This document shows, one piece after another, positions 17,516 to 25,977 of a DNA stretch of 38,078 nt. The notes beneath the pieces are model-generated. The model searched no databases. It was not told the DNA's origin and worked only from the letters and a program-made list of their open reading frames with translations. Numbering within the stretch: position 1 is the first letter of the stretch; each line of letters starts with the position of its first letter. The stretch comes from Coriobacteriia bacterium (GTDB lineage Bacteria > Actinomycetota > Coriobacteriia > Coriobacteriales > Eggerthellaceae), in the NCBI GenBank assembly GCA_030540225.1, contig JAUNWQ010000010.1, forward strand, positions 1 through 38,078, in the 5' to 3' direction. Position numbers and translations under genes: made by a program.

Positions 17516-17566
17516 GGGGGTCCTTTCCTCGGGATTTATGTGAGCCGAAATTCGGTCGGTTCCTTA

Positions 17567-18022
17567 TTATTCGCAGATGTGCGTCATGCCCTGGGCGAGC
17601 ATGGTGTAGACGTGATTGTCGGAAAGCGAGTAGATGACGTTTTTGCCGTCACGCTGGAATTTCACGAGGCGGGCCTGCTTCAGCGTGCGCAGCTGATGCG
17701 ACACGGCGCTTTGCGTGGCGCCGACGATCTCGGCGATGTCCGCGACGCAGCGGCTGTGCCCCATGAGCGCGTAGAGGATCTTGATGCGCGTGGTGTCGGC
17801 AAACACTTTGAACAAATCGGCCAGGTCGTAGAGGAGCTCTTCGTCGGGCATCTCGTCGAACAGGCAGGATGTCTCCTCGCGATTGCAGCCGCAGGGACAG
17901 GCTTCCTCGGAAGGGGAGGGCTTGTTTGCGCGGGACGGGTCCACGGAGTTCGCGCTGGGCGCGTCTGCTGCGCTCACGATAGACTCTGCCTCTTGCACGA
18001 TATGGCTGGAGCTCTCCGTCAT
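17567..18022 (-). CDS. ArsR/SmtB-family metal-sensing repressor
   Basis: This 151-residue winged-helix repressor releases DNA when it binds metal. The start at 18022 is preferred over upstream in-frame ATGs because AAAGGA lies just before it. The core (about 63-151) is ArsR-like, with the recognition helix in T-Q-S-A-V-S-H-Q-L. The alpha-5 site is complete: Asp135, His137, His148 and Glu151, with exactly the spacing of SmtB Asp104/His106/His117/Glu120, so a Zn-type sensor. The N-terminal tail is unusual, with Cys42, Cys44, Cys46 and Cys53; Cys92 matches one CadC alpha-3 cysteine, while the second (two residues later) is Ala. A combined Zn/Cd/Pb sensor is plausible. It heads the efflux operon and has a matching operator upstream. 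Confidence 0.94.
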   Translation of the reverse strand: MTESSSHIVQEAESIVSAADAPSANSVDPSRANKPSPSEEACPCGCNREETSCLFDEMPDEELLYDLADLFKVFADTTRIKILYALMGHSRCVADIAEIVGATQSAVSHQLRTLKQARLVKFQRDGKNVIYSLSDNHVYTMLAQGMTHICE

Positions 18023-18064
18023 GGCGATTCCTTTCGCGACTTTTGTTCGCTTATTCATGTAAAC

Positions 18065-18111
18065 ATATGAGCAACTGTTCATGAGTATAGGAATACCGAT
18101 GATGCTGTCAA
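18065..18111 (-). promoter_or_regulatory. Promoter and SmtB/CzrA-like operator of the metal efflux operon
   Basis: On the minus strand a perfect TTGACA (plus-strand 18106-18111) is followed after 16 bases by TATACT (18084-18089). Immediately downstream, minus-strand TGAACAGTTGCTCATAT (18066-18082) resembles the known SmtB/CzrA operator pattern TGAACA-N2-T-x-TTCA-GAT. Binding there would block the promoter, which fits autoregulation by the ArsR protein. Confidence 0.75.
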
Positions 18112-18228
18112 GGGGCGCGCAAGAAAAATTGCATGGCGTTTGGAGGGATTCACAAAGGGGCAAGCTGGGCGTCGTGCGGTCGGGGTCGTGCTCGCGGTAG
18201 GATGCCTGCCGACACGCAATCGAGGGAT

Positions 18229-18398
18229 TTCTGGACAAAAAGTGGCGTTTAAGGGGGATGGGTGCTTGCGAATGGGGATATCGAGAGGCCGCAAGGGGGT
18301 GCCGTCGGGCGCTCTCCTCGCGTTTTGCGGCAGCGCGGCGGGGTCGGGGTTCCGCTCAGGAGGGGTGACCCCCCTCAAACGGCGGTTTTTGTCCAGAA
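18229..18398. repeat. Long nested inverted repeat
   Basis: The 29-base arms 18229-18257 and 18370-18398 are inverted copies matching at 25 of 29 positions, including 13 in a row from the outer ends (TTCTGGACAAAAA). Near the same centre, GCCGCAA 18288-18294 pairs with TTGCGGC 18325-18331. The element lies between the stop of the AraC gene and the arsR promoter, in a gap of about 450 bases with no gene. It could be a folded RNA end, a MITE-like repeat or a regulatory cruciform. I see no second copy in the window and no clear target-site duplication. Confidence 0.7.
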
Positions 18399-18472
18399 TG
18401 GTTGGTTTCTCGTGTCGGATGCGGCAGCGTGCCGAACGTTGGTGTCGCGGGTCTGCTTGCGGGGCTCGGGCT

Positions 18473-19516
18473 TCAGCCTGCGCTAGGTTGTTCGAGAGAG
18501 ATGTGGCCGCTAGAGTTTGCGAATTGCGCAGCTCGCCAGGCGGTGGGCGAGAGCCCCGTCTCCTGCTTGAAGGCTTGGGCGAAGGCGGCTTGCTGCGGAT
18601 AGCCAAGGCGTTCGGCGATTTGCCCCACGGGAAGCGAGCTGTCGGTGAGCAGATCGCATGCTCGCTCAGTGCGTCGCCTGCGTACATAGGCTCCTACTGA
18701 TTCGCCCGTTTCGGCTTTGAAGGTGGCGCAGAGCCTGGATCGACTCGTGTACAGGCGATCGGCAAGCTCGTCGACGCTCATACGCCTGCCTGCGTCAAGA
18801 GCGCGCTCTACGGTTGCGGCCGCCTCTTCGGCAAGATCGGTACTTGCTCGTGTGCCGGCTGCCTGTCGAGCCTGTTCGCGGGCCGCGTGTGAGCAGGCGA
18901 GCTCGGCGACCATCGTCTCCACGATGCCCTGCATATACACCTGTCCGCCTACCGCGCGGGCGCGCTCCTCGTTGAGCCGACGAAGCGTACGGCAGATGGC
19001 AGACGCCGCTTCCTCGTGCCACGGTTCGGCGAATGCTTCGAAGAGCCCTTCGAACTCGGTGGGATAGCGACTCTCCAACTCCTTGAAAAACCCAGGCAGG
19101 AAGAGCACGGAACGCGAGTGATAGAGCTGTCCCGCAAAGAGCGGGCTCAGCTCTTCGCCGCAATTGTCCTGAATAAAGCTACACATCGCGCTGTTCGGCC
19201 ATGGGCCATGCATCGGTTTGAGGTTCGCGGGCGTGATGCCGGCGTCGGGCATGCATGCGAGCGTGGGCCCGCTGATTTCGCTTACGCACGCGTAGGGTTC
19301 GGGGGTGTACTCCATGAGGTGCATATCGCGCGTGGGGGTGATGAAGTGCTCCATCACAAGACAGGTGGGGGAAAGAGGCATGATCCACGCTCGTCCGTGC
19401 GCTCGGGCGTTCGCAACTTCGCCGGTGAAAACGGCGCCCCTGCTTTTGAGCTCGAGCCCGAACTGCTCGAACTGTGGCGCGTAGAGCTCGGTTATGTCGG
19501 TGGTCGACCGCGGCAT
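18473..19516 (-). CDS. AraC-family transcriptional regulator
   Basis: This 347-residue regulator has an N-terminal ligand/effector region (about 1-235) and a C-terminal AraC/XylS double helix-turn-helix (about 240-335), with L-A-x-x-L-Y-T-S-R-S-R-L-C-A-T-F-K and the second motif I-A-E-R-L-G-Y-P-Q-Q-A-A-F-A-Q-A-F-K. It is divergent from a two-gene ABC transporter, an arrangement known from siderophore systems such as YbtA with YbtPQ. A promoter on the minus strand is clear: TTGATA (plus-strand 19612-19617), 17-bp spacer, TATCAT (19589-19594). Direct repeats GAGGTTAAC overlap it and are likely binding sites. The ligand is unknown; iron-siderophore or peptide sensing is inference from context. 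Confidence 0.92.
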   Translation of the reverse strand: MPRSTTDITELYAPQFEQFGLELKSRGAVFTGEVANARAHGRAWIMPLSPTCLVMEHFITPTRDMHLMEYTPEPYACVSEISGPTLACMPDAGITPANLKPMHGPWPNSAMCSFIQDNCGEELSPLFAGQLYHSRSVLFLPGFFKELESRYPTEFEGLFEAFAEPWHEEAASAICRTLRRLNEERARAVGGQVYMQGIVETMVAELACSHAAREQARQAAGTRASTDLAEEAAATVERALDAGRRMSVDELADRLYTSRSRLCATFKAETGESVGAYVRRRRTERACDLLTDSSLPVGQIAERLGYPQQAAFAQAFKQETGLSPTAWRAAQFANSSGHISLEQPSAG

Positions 19517-19573
19517 TTGCGAAAGTGTCCCTTTCCTTTACGAAATCGTCCGACTCTGTCCTCATGATGAATC

Positions 19574-19617
19574 GAGGTTAACATCTGAATGATAAGTTTA
19601 TTGAGGTTAACTATCAA
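19574..19617. promoter_or_regulatory. Direct-repeat operator candidate and araC-type promoter
   Basis: Two identical GAGGTTAAC boxes at 19574-19582 and 19603-19611 are 29 bp apart, close to three helical turns. The second fills the end of the spacer of the minus-strand promoter TTGATA/TATCAT (19617 to 19589); the first lies just downstream of its -10. AraC proteins usually bind such direct repeats. The plus-strand ABC genes show no good consensus promoter here, which fits activator dependence. Confidence 0.6.
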
Positions 19618-19636
19618 GCCATTAGAAAGGAATCTC

Positions 19637-21475
19637 ATGGCAAAGGAGAAGAAAAAGGAAGGTGGGGGCATCGGCGAGCTGCTTGCGTACGCTGGCGATC
19701 GCAAGCTCCTCACGTACCTGGGGATGGGGTTGTCGGCGGTGTCGCAGCTCTTGAGCTTCGGCCCCTACGTGTGCATCTGGTTCGTGGCGCGCGACCTCAT
19801 TGCTGTGGCCCCCAACTGGAGCGAGGCTGCAAACATCGCGGCGTACGGCTGGTGGGCCGTGGGCTTTGCCCTGGCGAGCATCGTGGTCTACTTCGCGGGC
19901 CTTATGTGCACGCACCTGGCGGCGTTCCGCTGCGCGTCCAACATCCGCAAGACCACAAGCGAGCACCTGCTCAAGCTGCCGCTCGGCTACTTCGACGCGC
20001 ACGCCACCGGTGAGCTGCGCCGCATCGTTGACGGATGCGCCGCCTCGACCGAGACGCTGCTCGCGCACATGCTGCCCGACATTTCAGGTGCCGTGGCCAT
20101 GGTCGCGGGCCTGCTCGTGCTGCTCTTTGCCTTCGATTGGCGCCTGGGCGCGGCCTGCCTCATCTCGGTCGTCATTTCGTTTGCGGCGATGGCGACCATG
20201 ATGAGCGGCAAGGGTGGCGAGTTCATGAAGGCCTACATGGGCGCGCTCGTGCGCATGAACAAGAGCGGCACCGAGTACGTGCGCGGCATCCCCGTGGTCA
20301 AGGTGTTCCAGCAGACGGTCCATTCGTTCAAGGCCTTCCACGATGCCATCGCCGACTATGCGCGCATGGCGCAGGACTACGCCGGCACGTTCTGTCGCGC
20401 GCCTCAGGTCGCAAACCTCACGGCCCTGAACGGTCTCGTGGCGTTCTTCTTGCCCGTGGCGCTGCTGCTTGCCCCCGGGGAGGCGGATTTTGCCCGGTTC
20501 GTTGCCAACTTCGCGTTCTACTCGATCTTCTCTGCTGTGGTGCCCACCGCGATGACCAAGCTCATGTTCGTGGGCGAGGCCTCGCAGATGAGCGCCGACT
20601 CGTTGGCCCGCATCAGGGGCATTATGGAGGCCGAACCCCTCGCTGTATCGCCTGCGCCCAAGCGCCCGGCGGGAAACAGCGTGCGCTTCGACGATGTGAG
20701 CTTCACGTATGAGGGGGCTGAAGGTCCCGCCGTCGACCATGTGAGCTTCGACGTCCCCGCCGGCAGCACGCTCGCGCTCGTCGGCCCCTCGGGCGGCGGC
20801 AAGTCCACGTGCGCCTCGCTCATCCCGCGCTTCTGGGATGCGACTTCGGGCAGCGTGTTCGTGGGCGGCGTCGACGTGCGTGACATCGACCCGCACGAGC
20901 TTATGGACCACGTGGCCTTCGTGTTCCAGACAAACAAGCTCTTCCGCCAAACGCTCGCCGACAACGTGCGTGCCGCGCGGCCTAACGCCACGGATGAAGA
21001 AGTGCGCGAGGCCCTCGCCGCCGCCCAGTGCGACGACATCGTGGCGAAGCTGCCGCAGGGCATCGACACCATGCTCGGGGCCGGCGGCGCGTATCTTTCC
21101 GGCGGAGAGGTCCAGCGCGTGGCGCTTGCCCGCGCGATCCTCAAGGATGCGCCCATCGTCGTGCTCGACGAGGCGACGGCCTTTGCCGACCCGGAGAACG
21201 AGGCCCTTATCCAGCGCGCCTTCACGCGGCTGGCTGAGGGGCGCACGGTCATCATGATCGCCCACAGGCTCTCGACCGTCGTGGGCGCGGACCAGATCGT
21301 GGTCCTCGACCAGGGGCGCGTTGCCGAGATCGGCTCGCACGAGGCGCTTCTTGGCAAGGGCGGTCTCTATGCAAAGATGTGGGCCGACTACGAGCAGGCG
21401 GCCAGCTGGAAAATATCCGCTGCGGCTGCCGATGCCGCCGCAGACGCCGTCGCCGCGAAAGGGGGCGAGGCCTAG
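19637..21475 (+). CDS. ABC transporter half, fused permease/ATPase (YbtP/IrtA-like)
   Basis: This 612-residue half transporter has an N-terminal six-TM type IV (exporter-fold) domain (about 25-315) and an ATPase domain with Walker A G-P-S-G-G-G-K-S-T near 384, signature L-S-G-G-E-V-Q-R near 486, and Walker B ending D-E-A-T-A-F-A-D-P-E-N-E near 507-520. The A-F-A-D variant in place of A-S-L-D is a feature I associate with siderophore-type pairs (YbtPQ, IrtAB). I start at ATG 19637 because AGAAAGGAA precedes it; an in-frame ATG at 19589 lacks a ribosome site and overlaps the promoter. The partner follows with no gap. Direction of transport is uncertain: some members import ferri-siderophores, others export lipids, drugs or peptides. 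Confidence 0.93.
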   Translation: MAKEKKKEGGGIGELLAYAGDRKLLTYLGMGLSAVSQLLSFGPYVCIWFVARDLIAVAPNWSEAANIAAYGWWAVGFALASIVVYFAGLMCTHLAAFRCASNIRKTTSEHLLKLPLGYFDAHATGELRRIVDGCAASTETLLAHMLPDISGAVAMVAGLLVLLFAFDWRLGAACLISVVISFAAMATMMSGKGGEFMKAYMGALVRMNKSGTEYVRGIPVVKVFQQTVHSFKAFHDAIADYARMAQDYAGTFCRAPQVANLTALNGLVAFFLPVALLLAPGEADFARFVANFAFYSIFSAVVPTAMTKLMFVGEASQMSADSLARIRGIMEAEPLAVSPAPKRPAGNSVRFDDVSFTYEGAEGPAVDHVSFDVPAGSTLALVGPSGGGKSTCASLIPRFWDATSGSVFVGGVDVRDIDPHELMDHVAFVFQTNKLFRQTLADNVRAARPNATDEEVREALAAAQCDDIVAKLPQGIDTMLGAGGAYLSGGEVQRVALARAILKDAPIVVLDEATAFADPENEALIQRAFTRLAEGRTVIMIAHRLSTVVGADQIVVLDQGRVAEIGSHEALLGKGGLYAKMWADYEQAASWKISAAAADAAADAVAAKGGEA

Positions 21476-23233
21476 ATGTTCTCCTCATTCAAAAAGAAGT
21501 ACTTTCTGTCCGATAAAGGCATCGCGGGGGTGAAGCGCGGGATTTTCTGGACCACGATTACCAACCTGGTCACCATGGCTGGCATGGGCTTTCTGTTCCT
21601 GGTTATGGCAGGGTTCGTCGACCATTTGACGACGGGCGCGGACCTGCCCGCCGCCCTGCCCATCGTGGCCGGCCTTGTGGTCTTCCTTGCTCTGCTCTTC
21701 GCTTCGAACTGGCAGCAGTACTACTACACTTATTGCATCTTCTACGAGGAGTGCGGCAACCAGCGCGTCGAGATCGCCGAGCGTCTGCGAAAGCTGCCGC
21801 TCTCGTTCTTCGGCCGCCGCGACCTCGCCGACCTCACCGAGACCATCATGGGCGACGCCCAGGCCATGGAACACGCCTACAGCCATGTTTTGGGCGAGCT
21901 GTGGGGCGCCGTCATCGCGAGCGCCATCGTGTTCGCGGGGTCGCTGTTCTTCTGCTGGCAGCTTGCCATCGCGGCGTTTTGGAGCGTGCCCGTGGCGTTT
22001 GCCGTCCTGTGCCTGACGCGCGGCCCCATGACCCCGGTGTTCGACCGAGTCCGCGCCGAGAAGGTCAAGGTCACCGAGGCCGTCCAGGAAACTCTCGACT
22101 GTGTCCGCGAGATCCGCGCCACCAACCAGGAAGCGCACTATCTGGCGGGCTTGAACGCCGTGATCGACCGCGAGGAGCGCGAGGTAACCCGCGGCGAGCT
22201 CGCCAACGGGCTCCTGGTCAACTCGGCATTCGCTATCCTGCGTCTGGGAATCGCCACTACGCTCGTCACGGGCGCCGCGATGGTCGTCTCCGGCCAGGTC
22301 GACTTCATGGTGATGTTCGCGTTCCTGCTTATGGTGAGCCGCATCTACGCGCCGTTCGACCAGGCCCTCATGCTCGTTTCCGAGCTGTTTGCCGCCGAGT
22401 CGTCGGCCAAGCGCATGCGCTCCATCATGGAGGAGCCCGTGGCGCAGGGAAGCGAGAAGTTCGAGCCTTCGGGCCATGACGTGGTGTTCGACCACGTGGC
22501 GTTCGGATACGGCGCGGGCGAAGACGGGCGCGCCGGCGAGAAGGTCCTGGCTGACGTGAGCTTCACCGCAAAGGAAGGCGAGGTCACGGCGCTCGTCGGC
22601 CCGTCTGGCTCGGGCAAGTCGACGGTGAGCCGACTGGCGGCGCGTTTCTGGGACGCTACCTCCGGCAAGGTCACCGTGGGCGGCGTTGATGTTGCGAGCG
22701 TGGACCCCGAGGCGCTGCTGCGCGATTACGCGATCGTCTTCCAAGACGTGCTGCTCTTCGACGACACGGTGATGGGCAACATCCGGCTCGGCCGTCGCGA
22801 CGCCACCGACGAGGAGGTCCTGGCTGCCGCGCACGCCGCGAACTGCGACGAGTTCGTGAATCGCATGCCGCAGGGCTACGACACCCTGATCGGCGAGAAC
22901 GGATCCAAGCTCTCCGGCGGCGAACGTCAGCGCATCTCCATCGCCCGTGCGCTGCTCAAGGACGCGCCCATAGTCCTTTTGGACGAGGCCACGGCGAGCC
23001 TGGACGTCGAGAACGAGACCGTGGTGCAGGAGGCTCTTTCCCGCCTGCTCGCGGGCAAGACCGTCATCGTGATCGCGCACCGCATGCGCACGGTAGAGAA
23101 CGCCGACAAGATCGTGGTTCTGAAGGAAGGCGTGGTCGCCGAGCAGGGTGCGCCCGCCGAGCTCAAGGCTGCGGGCGGCGAGTTCGCGCACATGGTCGAG
23201 CTCCAGAAAGCCGCGGCTTCCTGGCGGCTGTAG
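21476..23233 (+). CDS. ABC transporter half, fused permease/ATPase (YbtQ/IrtB-like)
   Basis: This 585-residue partner has the same layout: six TM segments (about 20-310), then the ATPase with Walker A G-P-S-G-S-G-K-S-T near 374, L-S-G-G-E-R-Q-R near 478 and L-L-D-E-A-T-A-S-L-D near 500. The start ATG touches the previous stop codon, so translation is probably coupled and the two products form a heterodimer. Both halves keep complete catalytic motifs except for the A-F-A-D variant in the first. Substrate is not shown; the divergent AraC gene suggests inducible iron-chelate or peptide transport. Confidence 0.93.
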   Translation: MFSSFKKKYFLSDKGIAGVKRGIFWTTITNLVTMAGMGFLFLVMAGFVDHLTTGADLPAALPIVAGLVVFLALLFASNWQQYYYTYCIFYEECGNQRVEIAERLRKLPLSFFGRRDLADLTETIMGDAQAMEHAYSHVLGELWGAVIASAIVFAGSLFFCWQLAIAAFWSVPVAFAVLCLTRGPMTPVFDRVRAEKVKVTEAVQETLDCVREIRATNQEAHYLAGLNAVIDREEREVTRGELANGLLVNSAFAILRLGIATTLVTGAAMVVSGQVDFMVMFAFLLMVSRIYAPFDQALMLVSELFAAESSAKRMRSIMEEPVAQGSEKFEPSGHDVVFDHVAFGYGAGEDGRAGEKVLADVSFTAKEGEVTALVGPSGSGKSTVSRLAARFWDATSGKVTVGGVDVASVDPEALLRDYAIVFQDVLLFDDTVMGNIRLGRRDATDEEVLAAAHAANCDEFVNRMPQGYDTLIGENGSKLSGGERQRISIARALLKDAPIVLLDEATASLDVENETVVQEALSRLLAGKTVIVIAHRMRTVENADKIVVLKEGVVAEQGAPAELKAAGGEFAHMVELQKAAASWRL

Positions 23234-23305
23234 GGTCGCCTCCTTCTGAAGACGACCCATGTGCGGGGGCGCCTCCTTTGCGGAAGACGCCCCCCGCGGT
23301 TTTCT
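23233..23305. terminator. Two similar tandem hairpins between convergent ABC operons
   Basis: GGGTCG 23233-23238 pairs with CGACCC 23253-23258. A second hairpin pairs 23263-23271 with 23288-23297 and is followed by GGTTTTCT on the plus strand. The two share internal sequence (CGCCTCCTT and AAGACG), as if one were duplicated from the other. They end the YbtPQ-like pair and perhaps also the FtsX-like gene arriving from the right. Confidence 0.75.
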
Positions 23306-25970
23306 ATTCCTGCACCTTTAAGGCCTCGGCGAGGCTGACGCGTTTGATGGAGCGCGTGTGCAAAAACGCCACGACGAGGTAGGTCGCAAACCCGATGCCT
23401 GCACACGCGGCCATAGCTGACCACGGCACGTAAATCTCGATGTTGCCGTTGTAGGTGAGCAGCATCGTGCGGAAGATCGCGGCGAGCGATTCGATGATCA
23501 GCGGCTCGCACAGCACGAGCGAGGCGACGACGCACAGCGTGATCGATCGGATGTAGAGATGCGAGATTTCGCCGTCGCGGTAGCCGAAGACCTTCATGTA
23601 GCTGATCGAGCGGGCGCTGCGGTCGATCACGGCCTTGGTCAGCAGGTACATGAACAGCAGGAAGATGAATACGGCGAGCCCGACCATCAGGCCGATTAGG
23701 CTGCTCATCATGTCGATGAACTGGTCGCCGACGGCGCGCATGTCGTCGGGCGTGGTATCGCCGGAGAAGTAGCGCGAGTCGAGGTCGAGCTCCTCGTCGC
23801 TCACGTAGCCATTGAAGTAGGAGGCGTCGTTGCCGAAGAGCTCGTTGAAGTCATCAATGCTCATGTAGACGTTCATGTCCGACTTCGTGCCCCACGCGAA
23901 GTCGTCGCCTGCGTACTCGAGGAAGTAGTCCTTCTCCTCGTACTTATCATCGAGCTCGACCTTTTGCCCTTCTTTCCAGCCGAACTTATCGAGAAGCCCG
24001 CGGCCGAAGATGACGCGGTTGCCGCCGACGTCGAGGTCTTTCCAGTAGCGCGAGTCGGGCGAGATACCGTAGATGGACACCGTCTCGGTGCCGTTTCCCT
24101 CGCCACGGTCGTATTGTAGCTGGTAAATGGCGTATTTTTCAGTCTGGGCAATCTTTCCCGCTCCGTTGTCCGTGGTGTTGACGGGGTGGATGTCGTCGTT
24201 GTCGGTATCGATGTTCGAGGCGTCGTCGATAAGGTCGACGACCTCATTGCGGTTGCAGTCAAGGGCGTCGGCGAGGGCGTCGAGGCGCGTGCTGAGGGCG
24301 TCCTTCTTGGCCTGGACCTCATCGAGCGCGTTGCTCGCCGCTTGCATGGCCTCGGCGCTTGGCGAGGCTGCGAGGGCATCGGCCGCCGCCTGAGCCGCGT
24401 CGGCTGCGTCCCCGAGCTCGTCTTCCGCGTCCTCGGCGGCGGAAAGAAGCGCGCCGTCGACGGACTGCAGGCGGTCGAGAGCGGCCCATTGTTCGCGCTC
24501 CTCGGCACTGCCCTCGAGCTCGAGCGGGGCTTTGAGCGTGTACTGGTGCTCGGCTACGAGGCTCGTCTCGAGGTTGTCGGCATAGTGCGTCATCGTGGGG
24601 AGAATCGCGAGGCCGAAGAGCAAAAGCAGCGAGGCGAAGGCGACGCCTACGAAAAGTGTGGCGAAGTTTCCGAGGTTGCGAAGGAAGATACGCAGGCGGA
24701 AGCGCGCAACGAAGCCCATGCGCTCAGGCAGTCGCAACCCGCGCTTGGTCCCGGACTTGCCGCTGGCCTCGTGGCGCAAAAACTGCAGGGGCGTCTTGCC
24801 CATCTTGCGGAGAAGCCCCACGAGCGTGATGAGGATGAGCGCAGCTGCGGGCACCACGGCGCATTTGAAGAAGATTTCCCAGCTCCAGTACACGTGGAAG
24901 GGCGGCAGGCTGTAGGAGCCGTAGTAGAGGCTGCGCATGGGCTCGGTGAAGAACGCCACGCCGAGCGCGCATCCCAGGCCCGCTGCGAGAATTCCCACGA
25001 TAGCGGGTAACGCAAGGTAGTGAAGGACTATCTCGCGCTTGCGGTAGCCGCTGGCGAGAAGCGTGCCGATGATGGCGCTTTCCTCCTCGATGGTGGCGTT
25101 GGTGAGCACGACGAAGACGAAGGCCATGATCACGATGATGATGTCGAGCAGCGTCGTCCACATGGCGGAGTCGCCGTCCACGTCGTTTCGGGCATAGCCG
25201 ATGCCCTGGTTGGAGTCGGCATCGATAAGATCATCCACGCGTGCGTCGGCGTCCGTTAAGGCCTTGACTATGTCCTCCTCGGCATCGGTGCGGTCGGCGA
25301 CGGAGAGGTCTCGGTCGTTGAAGACGAACGAGTAGGTGTAGGTGGGCGCGCCGCCGGCGTCCTCGAGGGCGGTAAAGCCGGCGTCGGTGACCTCGGCCAC
25401 GCCATAAGTGATGGTATTTACCGTGAAATCGGAGTTGTTGGGAAAGAGGGCTTGGCTGTCAGGCTGCGTCATGATGCCGCAGATAGTGTAGGCACGGCCG
25501 CTGAGCTCGACGGTATCTCCGACAGCGAGCTCGTTGTTCTTGGCGAAAACGCGGTCTATGGCGACTTCGTCGTCTTCTTGGGGCTCGGTACCTTCGCAGT
25601 AGAACGCGATATCGACTTCGGTGCGGTGCACGTAAGTGCGTAGCGTGCGCTTGGTGCCGTCGCCGCCGACGGGCTGCTTTATGGTGGCGTCTATGGAGAA
25701 ATTCCTGTAGAAGGTAGCGCCGCCGACGTCTTCCGTGGCACCTTCGGCCGCGTCGATCTGGGCGTCGGTCGCCTCGAACGCCGTCACTATGCGGCCGTCT
25801 TCGATGGTGTACTCGTCACGCATTTCGTCGATGATGCTGCCGATGGAGTGGGCTGCAAGCAAGAAGCCCGACGTGAGGGCAATTGCGCCGCACATGAGCA
25901 GGAAGATTCCCAAGTATTTGCCGATGTTGTTCTTGAGCTCGCGAGGGAGCCGTCTGGCCAAGGGGGTCAT
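23304..25970 (-). CDS. FtsX-like ABC permease with coiled-coil extracytoplasmic domain
   Basis: This 888-residue permease has eight TM segments: one near 18-40, three at about 270-390, one at 435-460 and three at about 757-868. That is a duplicated MacB/FtsX arrangement with two large extracytoplasmic domains. The first (about 43-265) is beta-rich, like MacB periplasmic core domains. The second (460-755) contains an Ala/Asp/Glu-rich coiled coil (about 497-577). It follows its ATPase gene after only 7 bases, so they form an operon and one complex. Such transporters use mechanotransmission to move lipoproteins, peptides or antibiotics, or to control wall hydrolases, rather than classic substrate translocation. 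The exact substrate cannot be told. Confidence 0.94.
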   Translation of the reverse strand: MTPLARRLPRELKNNIGKYLGIFLLMCGAIALTSGFLLAAHSIGSIIDEMRDEYTIEDGRIVTAFEATDAQIDAAEGATEDVGGATFYRNFSIDATIKQPVGGDGTKRTLRTYVHRTEVDIAFYCEGTEPQEDDEVAIDRVFAKNNELAVGDTVELSGRAYTICGIMTQPDSQALFPNNSDFTVNTITYGVAEVTDAGFTALEDAGGAPTYTYSFVFNDRDLSVADRTDAEEDIVKALTDADARVDDLIDADSNQGIGYARNDVDGDSAMWTTLLDIIIVIMAFVFVVLTNATIEEESAIIGTLLASGYRKREIVLHYLALPAIVGILAAGLGCALGVAFFTEPMRSLYYGSYSLPPFHVYWSWEIFFKCAVVPAAALILITLVGLLRKMGKTPLQFLRHEASGKSGTKRGLRLPERMGFVARFRLRIFLRNLGNFATLFVGVAFASLLLLFGLAILPTMTHYADNLETSLVAEHQYTLKAPLELEGSAEEREQWAALDRLQSVDGALLSAAEDAEDELGDAADAAQAAADALAASPSAEAMQAASNALDEVQAKKDALSTRLDALADALDCNRNEVVDLIDDASNIDTDNDDIHPVNTTDNGAGKIAQTEKYAIYQLQYDRGEGNGTETVSIYGISPDSRYWKDLDVGGNRVIFGRGLLDKFGWKEGQKVELDDKYEEKDYFLEYAGDDFAWGTKSDMNVYMSIDDFNELFGNDASYFNGYVSDEELDLDSRYFSGDTTPDDMRAVGDQFIDMMSSLIGLMVGLAVFIFLLFMYLLTKAVIDRSARSISYMKVFGYRDGEISHLYIRSITLCVVASLVLCEPLIIESLAAIFRTMLLTYNGNIEIYVPWSAMAACAGIGFATYLVVAFLHTRSIKRVSLAEALKVQE

Positions 25971-25977
25971 CGCGCGC

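Noticed and set aside
18468-18483. 16-bp identity (GGGCTTCAGCCTGCGC) with 26929-26944
   Set aside because: One copy lies at the 3' end of the AraC gene, the other upstream of NSS; a single 16-bp match in 38 kb of GC-rich DNA can occur by chance.
20084-21340. 418-codon minus-strand frame antisense to the first ABC gene
   Set aside because: His/Arg/Glu-rich shadow; the plus-strand frame has all ABC motifs.
21485-23260. 591-codon minus-strand frame antisense to the second ABC gene
   Set aside because: Shadow frame for the same reason; it lacks any start signal.
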